Shown here in pieces: positions 30,471 to 39,673 of a DNA stretch of 64,000 bases; position 1 is the first letter of the stretch, and every line of letters starts with the position of its first letter. The notes under the pieces were generated by a model. It searched no databases. It saw only the letters and a program-made list of their open reading frames with translations, and was not told the origin of the DNA. Source of the stretch: Burkholderiaceae bacterium (GTDB lineage: Bacteria > Pseudomonadota > Gammaproteobacteria > Burkholderiales > Burkholderiaceae); the NCBI GenBank assembly GCA_947448625.1, contig CANFOT010000003.1, positions 61,860-125,859 of the forward strand, written 5' to 3'. Position numbers and translations under genes: made by a program.

Positions 30471-31433
30471 TTATTCTGCAGTAACGCCGGATTTTTTGAC
30501 AATCGGCGCCCACTTCGCAACTTCAGATTTAATGTAATCACCAAGCTGTGCCGGAGTACTTGTGACAACATCAAATCCCTTAGAGCTCATTTGGGACTTA
30601 ATCTCAGGATTATTCAGCACATTCACTAGCTGAGTGTTCAATTTTTCCACAATAGCCTTAGGAGTGCTTGCAGGTGCGACGATGGCATAAACCAGCTCCA
30701 CCTCAAATTTAGGCAGCGTCTCCGATATGGCTGGAATTTCTGGGGCAGTTGAAGAGCGCTTCAAGCTCGTTACGCCTAATCCAGTCAGCTTGCCAGATTT
30801 CACATACGGTAGGGCAGCTGGGGTGCCAACAATGGCTGTTTGAATCTGCCCACCTAGAACGTCCGTTAAAGCGGGTGCTGCCCCTTTATATGGTACGTGG
30901 AGGATATTGGTTCCAGCTTGGGTGTTAAATAATTCCCCCGCCAAATGAAGTGGCGTGCCGGCACCGGAAGAACCAAAGCTCACCTTGCCGGGATTAGCTT
31001 TATCAAACGCAATTAATTCTGAAACAGTTTTTACTGGAACGGCTGGGTTAGCTACCAATATCAATGAAGAGGATGCAACCAATGAGATCGGTGCAAAATC
31101 TTTGACGACGTTGTAATTCAGTTTTTTATACAAAGTCTCATTAATGGCCTGGGTACCCACCATCATGAGGAAGAGTGTGTAGCCATCACCTTTGGCGTTG
31201 GCTACATATTCAGCTGCTAAATTCGCGCCTGCACCCGGTTTATTCTCAATGATGATTGGTTGGCCCAAGTTTTCACCGAGCTTTGGGACGAATCCTCGAG
31301 CAAGAACATCTGACGGTCCACCAGGCGCAAAGGGGATGATTAATTTAATTGGTTGATTCGGATATCCTTGTGCATTAGCTAGTAATGGCAGACTGACCCC
31401 TAAGGCTAGTAATGTAAAGATGATTTTTCTCAT
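30471..31433 (-). CDS. Bug/TctC family substrate-binding protein
   Basis: YPNQPIKLIIPFAPGGPSDVLAR; IENKPGAGANLAAEYVA. Confidence 0.94.
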   Translation of the reverse strand: MRKIIFTLLALGVSLPLLANAQGYPNQPIKLIIPFAPGGPSDVLARGFVPKLGENLGQPIIIENKPGAGANLAAEYVANAKGDGYTLFLMMVGTQAINETLYKKLNYNVVKDFAPISLVASSSLILVANPAVPVKTVSELIAFDKANPGKVSFGSSGAGTPLHLAGELFNTQAGTNILHVPYKGAAPALTDVLGGQIQTAIVGTPAALPYVKSGKLTGLGVTSLKRSSTAPEIPAISETLPKFEVELVYAIVAPASTPKAIVEKLNTQLVNVLNNPEIKSQMSSKGFDVVTSTPAQLGDYIKSEVAKWAPIVKKSGVTAE

Positions 31434-31498
31434 GTATTGTTCTCCTAAATATTATTTTTAAAATCAAGACTGTTTGGTCGAAGTTCATAAAGCAAAAA

Positions 31499-32644
31499 AT
31501 GAAAATCACACGTGCTGAAATCTACCCTTTATCCATTCCCCTTATGGAGCCAATCAAAATGGCTCGCGAGATGGTGGTGGATGCAAAGACGGTGCTGCTC
31601 TGCCTAACTGACGATAAAGGTCGGCAGGGTTGGGGTGAGGCATCGGTCGCCCCCTTGATGACTGGAGAAAGCTTAGACAGTCTCGTTGGTAGCATTAAAT
31701 ATTTAGTTGAAAATTCATTGTCAATAGATTGGCACGAGCCAGCTGGATTTGCAGATATTTTCAATCGAATCCTGTATGCCAATGCATCAGCGAAATCATG
31801 CTTAGAGATGGCTTTATTAGATTTATATACGCAAGAAGCGAATGTGCCTTTGTGGCGATATTTACGCGGCGAAAGTGGTATCGTGGCAGACTCGCCACCT
31901 GCACCAATTCCCTTGCTACGCATGCTGGGTGGCTCTTTGGAGAAAGAGCTTAGCGATGCTAAGTTATTCCGTACTCTTGGATTTGGGCACTGGAAGATTA
32001 AGATTGGCTCACTCTCGCTTGATGAGGATCTGCATAGGGTAAAAGTACTTTGCGATGCCTTAGAGGGTGATGTTATTTCTGTGGACGCAAACTGCGCCCT
32101 CACTTTGACGGATGCACTTCGATTTTGCCAGTCAGAATCGGCAAGCAAATTAACGTTTGCAGAGCAGTTGATTTCTCCGGAGCTAGCGATGGCGGATTTT
32201 GTGCGGCTCAAGCAAAGTTCGCCCATTCCAATTGGATTGGATGAGTCCGTCCATGGCTTCGCTGAGCTAGAACAATTGGTTGAGGTTGATGCATTGAATG
32301 GCGCCAGCTTAAAGCTGATTAAAACAGGTGGGGTAATCGAGGCGCTGGAATGCGCAAAATTACTTGAAAAACATAAACTCGCACTTAATTTGGCGTGCAA
32401 GATTGCAGAGACTTCTTTATCGGCAGCTGCCACGGCATCGCTCGGATTTGCAATGGGTAAAGTCGCTTGGGGTTTTAGCATGTCAAATCAGTACTTGAAG
32501 TTTGATATCTGCGACACACCACTGACGGCCAAGCAAGGATGCCTGGAGGTAGGCCAACTAGCGTCTAGTGGCATTGGTGTGACGCCGAATATCAATCGGG
32601 TAAAGGAAGCCATTGCTAAAGGGTATGCAGTTATTCAATATTAA
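31499..32644 (+). CDS. Enolase-superfamily enzyme (muconate-lactonizing/mandelate-racemase type)
   Basis: WKIKIG (KxK motif), SVDANCALTLTDAL, GLDESVHG, SLKLIKTGG. Confidence 0.88.
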   Translation: MKITRAEIYPLSIPLMEPIKMAREMVVDAKTVLLCLTDDKGRQGWGEASVAPLMTGESLDSLVGSIKYLVENSLSIDWHEPAGFADIFNRILYANASAKSCLEMALLDLYTQEANVPLWRYLRGESGIVADSPPAPIPLLRMLGGSLEKELSDAKLFRTLGFGHWKIKIGSLSLDEDLHRVKVLCDALEGDVISVDANCALTLTDALRFCQSESASKLTFAEQLISPELAMADFVRLKQSSPIPIGLDESVHGFAELEQLVEVDALNGASLKLIKTGGVIEALECAKLLEKHKLALNLACKIAETSLSAAATASLGFAMGKVAWGFSMSNQYLKFDICDTPLTAKQGCLEVGQLASSGIGVTPNINRVKEAIAKGYAVIQY

Positions 32645-33578
32645 GAACATCAAAAGCAGCTTTCAATCTCCTGGAGTAGGAGTCTGAAACCTGCTGAATT
32701 TCTGCAGGGGTCCACTTTCTAAAGCCTTCTCCAGACTTCATCCCCGTCTTACCTTCGCTCATCAGTTGAACTACCTTCGGTGGTAGGGCGGTGATATTAG
32801 ATAGTGAGGGATAAATTTCCTTTGCAGCATTTGCCATGCCATCCCAGCCAGATATTTCTTTTTGAGTCATTGGGCCAACGGCAGCATAGCGAAAGCCAAA
32901 GCTATAACGAACGGCATCATCAATATCCTCTGGGCTTGCAATACCTTCTTGGACAAGCGAAAGAGCTTCACGCATTAACGCATGTTGAATGCGATTTGCT
33001 AAAAATCCTGGGATATCTTTTTTTACTAAAACGGGTTTTTTCCCTATGCTTTTGTATAGGCTGTAGGCTTGGTCGGCAAACGCTAATTCCGTTTTCTCAC
33101 CCATGACCACCTCCACTAGAGGAACAACCTCAGCTGGCATAAAGTAGTGCGCCCCCATCATGCGATTGGCGGTTTTCAGTCCGGCAGCAATTTTGCTGAT
33201 TGGAAACCCTGAGCTATTGCTGCCAATAGGGATATGCGCTGGAACGCGTTCATCAAGGTATTGGAATATCTCTTGCTTCAAGGCGAGGTTTTCTGCCACG
33301 GTTTCGATGACCCAGATGCACCCATTCCAGTCAGACCAGTTTTCGAGAACTTCAGAAGTCTGTTCTGCCTTGATTGCGCTCTGGCTTTGTGTGGAGTAGG
33401 TGCCACTAATCCCAATTTTCTCGGCCAGGCTAAGCGCCTTATCTAGGCAGGCATCTGCTTTCTCTTTACTTCTGCCCAATATAAGGACGGGAGTGCTTTG
33501 CGCAATAAATCCCGCGGCAATGCCTGCGGCCATTATTCCAGTACCAATTACGGCGACATAACTCATGGGTAAGCTCAC
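32631..33578 (-). CDS. 3-hydroxyacyl-CoA dehydrogenase family NAD-binding protein
   Basis: VIGTGIMAAGIAAGFIAQ Rossmann; ETVAENLALKQEIF; GAHYFMPAEVVPLVEVV; FLANRIQHALMREALSLV. Confidence 0.9.
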   Translation of the reverse strand: MSLPMSYVAVIGTGIMAAGIAAGFIAQSTPVLILGRSKEKADACLDKALSLAEKIGISGTYSTQSQSAIKAEQTSEVLENWSDWNGCIWVIETVAENLALKQEIFQYLDERVPAHIPIGSNSSGFPISKIAAGLKTANRMMGAHYFMPAEVVPLVEVVMGEKTELAFADQAYSLYKSIGKKPVLVKKDIPGFLANRIQHALMREALSLVQEGIASPEDIDDAVRYSFGFRYAAVGPMTQKEISGWDGMANAAKEIYPSLSNITALPPKVVQLMSEGKTGMKSGEGFRKWTPAEIQQVSDSYSRRLKAAFDVLNIE

Positions 33579-33676
33579 TTATACGGTTAAGTTATAAAAC
33601 AAGAAGCTATTCTTAGGCTCCTAATTGCGTTACATTATCATCAATTATGTTTTAATTGTGAATCATTTAAATAAAC

Positions 33677-33688
33677 TTGTACGTACAA
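33677..33688. promoter_or_regulatory. Perfect 12-bp palindrome, candidate GntR-family operator
   Basis: TTGTACGTACAA, about 23 bp upstream of the SMP-30 gene start and upstream of the GntR gene. Confidence 0.45.
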
Positions 33689-33710
33689 CTTCAAAGAGGA
33701 GCAATCAATT

Positions 33711-34643
33711 ATGACCATGCACAACCCATTTCAGCCGGTAGAAAAAATCAAGGCAGAAGTGTTTATGTCGATGCCTGCAAAGTTTAGAAAAAAGTCCCGC
33801 ACAGGCTGGTCTGATCCAAATCGCCAAAATTCTGAAGTGGAGTGTTTTTTAGAGGGCCCTTCTTTTGACCGCGAAGGAAACCTCTGGTTTGTGGATATTC
33901 CTTTTGGTCGAATTTTTAGAATTACTCCAAAGGGTGAGTGGGAATTAGTCACACAATATGACGGTTGGCCAAATGGTTTGAAATTCCACAAGGATGGACG
34001 CGCATTTATTTGTGACTACAAGATGGGCCTCTTGGCCTTGGATACTAAGACTGGGAAAATTGAAACAGTCTTGGGTTCAATGTACAGCGAGAACTTCAAG
34101 GGCCTGAACGATTTACATTTTGCGTCCAACGGAGATTTGTATTTTACTGACCAAGGTCAAACGGGAATTGCGGATCCATCTGGTCGTGTATTTCGATTGC
34201 GTGAGAACGGCCAATTGGATCGTTTGGTGCTCAATATCCCTAGTCCGAATGGAATTACATTAAATACTCAGGAAAAGCACGTTTTCGTTGCTGCTACAAG
34301 ATCACAGCAAATTTGGAGATTGCCGCTAATGGCGGATGGCTCCGTGTCTAAAACTGGTGTTGCAGTTCAATTAACTGGTGGTGTTGCGGGTCCCGACGGC
34401 ATTGAGATGGACTCTGAAAATGGTTTGCTAGTTTGCCACTTGGGTATCGGTATTTGGAGATTTGATAGCAACATGTTGCCTACGCATCTGATTTACTCTG
34501 ATAACCCACATCATCATCACCTTGCTAACATGTGTTTCGGTGGCGCTGATGGTAGGGATTTATACATTACTGAATCTCTCTCTGGCGATATTTTGAAAGC
34601 ACGTTTACCAGTTGCTGGCAAAAAAATGTTCGGTCTTTCTTAA
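33711..34643 (+). CDS. SMP-30/gluconolactonase/LRE family protein
   Basis: LEGPSFDREGNLWFVDIPFGRIFRITP; LNDLHFASNGDLYFTDQG; SPNGITLN; GPDGIEMD. Confidence 0.93.
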   Translation: MTMHNPFQPVEKIKAEVFMSMPAKFRKKSRTGWSDPNRQNSEVECFLEGPSFDREGNLWFVDIPFGRIFRITPKGEWELVTQYDGWPNGLKFHKDGRAFICDYKMGLLALDTKTGKIETVLGSMYSENFKGLNDLHFASNGDLYFTDQGQTGIADPSGRVFRLRENGQLDRLVLNIPSPNGITLNTQEKHVFVAATRSQQIWRLPLMADGSVSKTGVAVQLTGGVAGPDGIEMDSENGLLVCHLGIGIWRFDSNMLPTHLIYSDNPHHHHLANMCFGGADGRDLYITESLSGDILKARLPVAGKKMFGLS

Positions 34644-34644
34644 G

Positions 34645-35379
34645 TTGAAAGAGTCCTTACCGCTTTATAAGACTTTGGCGAATGCGCTGGCTCAGCGCAT
34701 TCACGATGGCGATTGGGCGGTAGGGTCTAACTTGCCCTCTGAGGCGGCGCTTTGCGTCAGCTTTAAGGCGAGTCGCCATACTCTAAGGCATGCACTGCAA
34801 ACTTTAGAGTCGGATGGCTTGGTATTGCGTCGCCAGGGCGCACCAACGCAAGTGATTTCCAGGCAGAAGGTGAGAAGGTTTACCCAAAGCTTTAATTCGC
34901 CGATTGATATTTTGAGCTATCCCAGAAATACCTATCGAGAAAATATCACTGAAGAATTTATTGAGTTTGATCAGTCCCTTAGTGAGATGATTGGTGGTGC
35001 GGTCGGCTCCTCCTGGTATCACATTGGAGGTATTCGGAAGCAGCAGGATACTGAGCGAGTTATCGCCTGGACGGATATTTATATTCTTCCTCAGTTTGCG
35101 TCGTTAACATCCGATCCGGAACATAGTCAGATCATGGTGTTTGAGCAAATTGAGAAGAAGTATGGCACTCGAATTGATCGGGCTGAAGTGGATGTTTATG
35201 CAGCTGGTGCTCCTGCCAATATTGCTAAGAATCTCCAGTTGAAGCCGCATGATCCATGTTTGGTGATCGTTCGTCGATATTTTGACGATCAAGATAAACT
35301 TTTTGAGGTTACATTTACTTATCACCCCGAGAATAAGTACACCCACAAGATGGAATTTAAGAGTGGGTCGGGTAATTAA
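34645..35379 (+). CDS. GntR family transcriptional regulator (HutC subfamily, UTRA domain)
   Basis: wHTH LPLYKTLANALAQRIHDGDWAVGSNLPSEAALCVSFKASRHTLRHALQTLESDGLVLRRQG, then UTRA domain. Start TTG 34645 preferred over 34612. Confidence 0.9.
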   Translation: MKESLPLYKTLANALAQRIHDGDWAVGSNLPSEAALCVSFKASRHTLRHALQTLESDGLVLRRQGAPTQVISRQKVRRFTQSFNSPIDILSYPRNTYRENITEEFIEFDQSLSEMIGGAVGSSWYHIGGIRKQQDTERVIAWTDIYILPQFASLTSDPEHSQIMVFEQIEKKYGTRIDRAEVDVYAAGAPANIAKNLQLKPHDPCLVIVRRYFDDQDKLFEVTFTYHPENKYTHKMEFKSGSGN

Positions 35380-35394
35380 ATCCTAGGAATAGAT

Positions 35395-36444
35395 ATGAAA
35401 CATTTATCCATCATTAAAGCTGAAGAGTTTATTGCTAATGCATTGCAGGCTAACAAGGTGCCGGCAGCAGATGCCAAAGTAGTTGCGCAACTGATGGTGC
35501 AATCGGACTTGGTTGGTGCTGATGGCCATGGCATCTTTAGATTACCCGCTTACATTAAAAGAATTCGGGCCGGTGGCGTTAATCTCAATCCTAATATTCA
35601 TATTGAACGTGAGCAAGGCGCAACGGCCTTGATCAATGGCGATAATGCTTTAGGTCACCTGGTAATGAATAAAGCAGTTGATCTGGCAATAGAGAAAGTG
35701 AAGCAGCATAGTGTTTGCTGGGTTGGCAGTCATTTTGGAAACCATTCTGGTGCGGCATCTGTTTATGTGCGCAAGCTAGCAGAGCGGGGTTATATTGGCA
35801 TCTACATGGCTGTTGGGAATGCAAATCACATGGCGCCTTGGGGTGGTATTGATTTGTTGCTATCCACCAATCCAATTGCAATTGCAGTTCCTGCGGGTGA
35901 TAAGCCAATAGTGCTATTGGATATTGCTACTACTGTAGCCGCCTATGGCAAGGTCAAGCTTGCCGCCCAAAAAGGAGAATCCATGCCTGACACTTGGATG
36001 ATTGATCGAAATGGTCAGCCCATTACGGATCCTCAAAAATCCAGTGAAGGATCGCTTTTACCGATTGGTGGTTATAAGGGGTATGGCCTGGCCGTGATGA
36101 TCGGCTTGCTTGCTGGCGCTTTAAATAATGCAGCGGTTGGTAAGAGTACGATTGACTTTAATGCACATCATGATTTGATTACCAATACAGGGCAAACAAT
36201 TATTGCTGTTGACCCAAGTGCTTTTGGAGACAGAGAAGAGTTTGTTGAAAGGGTGACTGCTTTAGTTAGTGATTTGAAAGCATCTTCAAAGTTGCCTGGC
36301 GTAAATCAAATTCGGGTTCCAGGAGATGGAGCTGCCAAAGTAATGTCAGAGAGACTTGAGCATGGAATCCCGATTTCTATTGAGCTGCAGGAAGCTTTGA
36401 ATAATTGTGCCAAGGAATGTGGAATTGCTGCACTAGATTTATAA
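35395..36444 (+). CDS. Ldh family (malate/L-lactate/sulfolactate-type) oxidoreductase
   Basis: VQSDLVGADGHGIFRLPAYIKRIRAGGVN; VGSHFGNHSGAASVY; MAPWGGIDLLLSTNPIAIAVPA; GGYKGYGLAVMIGLLAGAL. Confidence 0.93.
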   Translation: MKHLSIIKAEEFIANALQANKVPAADAKVVAQLMVQSDLVGADGHGIFRLPAYIKRIRAGGVNLNPNIHIEREQGATALINGDNALGHLVMNKAVDLAIEKVKQHSVCWVGSHFGNHSGAASVYVRKLAERGYIGIYMAVGNANHMAPWGGIDLLLSTNPIAIAVPAGDKPIVLLDIATTVAAYGKVKLAAQKGESMPDTWMIDRNGQPITDPQKSSEGSLLPIGGYKGYGLAVMIGLLAGALNNAAVGKSTIDFNAHHDLITNTGQTIIAVDPSAFGDREEFVERVTALVSDLKASSKLPGVNQIRVPGDGAAKVMSERLEHGIPISIELQEALNNCAKECGIAALDL

Positions 36445-36463
36445 ATTTACCGGAGGAGACAAA

Positions 36464-37435
36464 ATGATTAAGAAATCAATAAAAAAAATAGTTTTAGGTT
36501 CTTTAGTATTGCCGCTGGTTTTGGGAACGGCATTCGCAGCCTACCCAGATAAGCCCATCAAGATGTTAATTGGGTATGCGCCAGGGAGCTCAACTGATAT
36601 CGTTGGAAGATTGGTTGCTAATGAACTCAGTATCGCTTTAAAGCAGCCGGTCATCGTAGAAAATCGTGGTGGTGCGGCGGGTAGTCTTGCAGCTGATGCG
36701 GTTGCAAAAAGCGCTCCTGATGGGTATTCCATTCTATTTGCGCAAAATGGTCTCGCAATTAATGTGGCCGCAAATCCAAGACTGCCATTTAATGGTCAAA
36801 AGGATTTACTCCCGGTTGTGGGTGTGGCCGCAACACCGCATATCTTGATCGTCAACAGTAATTTAAAAGCTAAAAATGTGGCTGAGTTGACTGCCATGAT
36901 GAAGGCCGAACCAGGGAAAATGAGTTACGGCTCCTCTGGAATCGGTAACTCCGACCACATGGCTGGGGAGCTATTTTTAGCAACTACGGGTACTCAAGCC
37001 ATTCATATTCCCTATAAGGGCGGAGCTCCAGCTGCGACAGATTTAATGGGCGGTCAAATTGATTTTTACTTCGCCGGCATGCCGGTCGGTCTCCCTTTGT
37101 ATAAAGGTGAGAAAGTAAATGCACTTGCTGTTACTAGTAAGAGCCGTTTTGGTGGCGCTCCTGAACTGGTAACAATGCAAGAGGCTGGTGTAAAAGGCTA
37201 TGAAATGTCCTTATGGCAGGGTTTATTTGCCCCTGCCGGCACTCCTGCCGCCATTATTAGTGCGCTAAATAACTCTGTACTCAAAATTTTGGAGACGCCT
37301 GAAATTAAGGAGCGCTTTGTAAAGGCTGGCGTTCAAATTGCACCAATGAATACCCAGCAATTTACTGAGTTATACAACTCTGATATTGCTCGGTGGAAGG
37401 TGGTAATTGAGAAGGCGAAAATCAAGCTAGATTAA
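36464..37435 (+). CDS. Bug/TctC family substrate-binding protein
   Basis: YPDKPIKMLIGYAPGSSTDIVGRLVA; VENRGGAAGSLAADAVAKSAPDGY. Confidence 0.94.
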   Translation: MIKKSIKKIVLGSLVLPLVLGTAFAAYPDKPIKMLIGYAPGSSTDIVGRLVANELSIALKQPVIVENRGGAAGSLAADAVAKSAPDGYSILFAQNGLAINVAANPRLPFNGQKDLLPVVGVAATPHILIVNSNLKAKNVAELTAMMKAEPGKMSYGSSGIGNSDHMAGELFLATTGTQAIHIPYKGGAPAATDLMGGQIDFYFAGMPVGLPLYKGEKVNALAVTSKSRFGGAPELVTMQEAGVKGYEMSLWQGLFAPAGTPAAIISALNNSVLKILETPEIKERFVKAGVQIAPMNTQQFTELYNSDIARWKVVIEKAKIKLD

Positions 37436-37455
37436 TCATCTAGTTCGACTCGGAC

Positions 37456-37491
37456 ATGGGGTGTTGACGAAAGTCAGCGCCCCATTTTTTA
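37456..37491 (+). terminator. Rho-independent terminator
   Basis: ATGGGGtgtTGACgaaaGTCAgcgCCCCATTTTTT. Confidence 0.75.
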
Positions 37492-38193
37492 TTGTGGACT
37501 GAGATCAAAAACCAATACTTCAGCGTTTTTGCCATTACTGATGAGGATGCCCCCCTCGTTTTGAATGAGTAGGGCGTCGCCACCTTGGAGCGTTATTCCG
37601 TTGATATTGAGTTCGCCCTTAATGAGGTGTGCATAGGCTTTGCGATTAGGATCTAGGTCTAGTTGTGCTGATTCACTTCCATCAAATAGACCTGTATACA
37701 TTTTGGCATCTGCATGAATTTTGACGGCATTACCTGTACCATCCGGCGATGCAATGAGGCAAAGCTTCCCATGTTTGTCGGAGGGTTGAATCGACTTTTG
37801 TTCATAGCTTGGAGAAATCTCCATGACATTGGGTTCAATCCAAATCTGTAGAAAGTGGGTGGTTTGATCTTTGGCATGATTGAATTCACTATGGGTGACA
37901 CCGGTTCCGGCGCTCATGCGTTGAACATCGCCGGGCGGAATGCCTTTGACATTCCCCATACTGTCTTCGTGAGCCAGCTCTCCGGATAAGACGTAACTGA
38001 TGATCTCCATATTGCGATGACCGTGCTTCCCAAAACCCATGCCTGCCGCCACCCGATCCTCATTGATCACCCTTAAGTTGCCCCAACCCATAAATTGAGG
38101 GTCGTAATAGCCGGCGAACGAGAAAGAGTGAAAGCTTTTAAGCCATCCGTGATCGGCGTAGCCGCGGTCTTGAGCTTTTCTAAGGGTTAGCAT
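37489..38193 (-). CDS. Pirin family protein
   Basis: FHSFSFAGYYDPQFMGWGNLRVINEDRV; FGKHGHRNMEIISYVLSGELAHEDSMGN; RMSAGTGVTHSEFN. Confidence 0.95.
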   Translation of the reverse strand: MLTLRKAQDRGYADHGWLKSFHSFSFAGYYDPQFMGWGNLRVINEDRVAAGMGFGKHGHRNMEIISYVLSGELAHEDSMGNVKGIPPGDVQRMSAGTGVTHSEFNHAKDQTTHFLQIWIEPNVMEISPSYEQKSIQPSDKHGKLCLIASPDGTGNAVKIHADAKMYTGLFDGSESAQLDLDPNRKAYAHLIKGELNINGITLQGGDALLIQNEGGILISNGKNAEVLVFDLSPQ

Positions 38194-38265
38194 GATGTAT
38201 GTCTTTTCTGAAGTGGCATAAGCACATTATCATTAGCTTTTGACATATTTGCTGATTGGCCTTCC

Positions 38266-39672
38266 ATGGGAAGCATCAAACAAGACATTAAAGAAACCTA
38301 CTTAGGCATCTATGAGACTGCCCAAGAAAAGTGGGGCGACTTTACGCAGTTCTTAAAAGAGGCGTGGCCCCTATTGCTGGTGTTGCTGCTGGGATTGATC
38401 GGTGTTTGGTGGTATGCCGATCCACCGCCACCGAGACATGTTGTTATGGCAACGGGTCAACCAGGTGGGTCCTACGAGATCTTGGGTAAGAAGTACGCTG
38501 CTTTTTTTGAGAAAAAAGGCATTACTCTTGAGCTTCTCGCAACGCAGGGCGCCCAGGAGAATATTGAATATTTAGCTGACCGTAAAAATCCCGTCCAAGC
38601 TGCCTTTGTGCAAGCAGGTGTATTTAGCCCCCACGGTGTTAAAGGTGTGCAATCTCTAGGAACGATTTCTTACGATCCGATTTGGTTGTTCTATCGCGGT
38701 AAGGAAGTAAAAGAGAATGACTTTCAGGAGATTAAAGCGCGATCCCGTTATTTTCTGAATTCTAGAATGTCAGTGGGTGAAATGGGCAGTGGAACCCATG
38801 CCCAGGCAATACAAATTATGAGGGCAAATGGATTTGAAGAGGGCGCCCATTTCCTATATCTCTCTGGAGCAAAATCAGTTGAAGCTTTGAAAAAAGGGGA
38901 GATTGATGCTGCATTTATTGTTGATGCTTATGAGGCGCCCAATGTACAGGCCCTCTTATCGGATCCAAATATACGTTTGGCTGCATTCCCTCGGGCAGAA
39001 GCTTATTCTCGTTTATTGCCTTATATGCAAATCCTTAAAGTCCCAACTGGTGGATTTAGTTTGATACGCAACTTCCCCTCTATGGATATTAAGTTGATGG
39101 CATCAACTACCAATTTGCTCATTGATGACAGAATGCATCCAGCGCTACAGTTTTTGTTCTTAGAGGCTGCACGCGAGATTAGCGGCAAAGCCAGTTTTTT
39201 TGCAGCACATGGTGAATTCCCCGCTTTCAAAAATACGGGCCTTCCCCAGAGTCCCGTTGCTTTGCATTACGAGAAAAATGGCTCGCCTCTACTGATGCTC
39301 TACTTGCCATTTTGGTTGGCTGAGATGGTTAATCGCTTGATATTCGTATTCCTGCCATTCTGTGCATTGGCCTACCCGGTACTGCTGACCCTACCGGGCT
39401 ATCGCAATAAGCGTATGCGCCGGAAAATCAATCAGTTATACGGAGTTTTGAAGACCTATGAACAGGAGTTAACTAATGATTACCAACCTGATGCTAAAGA
39501 TGAATATCTTAAGAAATTAGACCTACTGGAGTATCAGGCGCTCCAGCTAAAAGTGTCTAAGAGCATGGCTGGTGATTACTATGCCTTGCGTACAAGCATT
39601 GATTATGTCCGCAACTGCCTGAATCGGGGTGTTCATCCCTATCAGGTTATTGGCGTCGAGGCTACTTTATAA
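38266..39672 (+). CDS. TAXI-family TRAP solute-binding protein with TM anchors
   Basis: N-terminal TM, MATGQPGGSYEILGKKYAAFFEKKGI, FLNSRMSVGEMGSGTHAQAIQIM, C-terminal TM and cytoplasmic tail. Confidence 0.9.
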   Translation: MGSIKQDIKETYLGIYETAQEKWGDFTQFLKEAWPLLLVLLLGLIGVWWYADPPPPRHVVMATGQPGGSYEILGKKYAAFFEKKGITLELLATQGAQENIEYLADRKNPVQAAFVQAGVFSPHGVKGVQSLGTISYDPIWLFYRGKEVKENDFQEIKARSRYFLNSRMSVGEMGSGTHAQAIQIMRANGFEEGAHFLYLSGAKSVEALKKGEIDAAFIVDAYEAPNVQALLSDPNIRLAAFPRAEAYSRLLPYMQILKVPTGGFSLIRNFPSMDIKLMASTTNLLIDDRMHPALQFLFLEAAREISGKASFFAAHGEFPAFKNTGLPQSPVALHYEKNGSPLLMLYLPFWLAEMVNRLIFVFLPFCALAYPVLLTLPGYRNKRMRRKINQLYGVLKTYEQELTNDYQPDAKDEYLKKLDLLEYQALQLKVSKSMAGDYYALRTSIDYVRNCLNRGVHPYQVIGVEATL

Positions 39673-39673
39673 G

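Noticed and set aside
31522-32481. 319-aa ORF on the minus strand opposite the enolase-superfamily gene
   Set aside because: Antisense to a clear CDS, Ser/Lys-rich composition, no recognisable motifs; an open frame produced by the codon bias of the sense gene.
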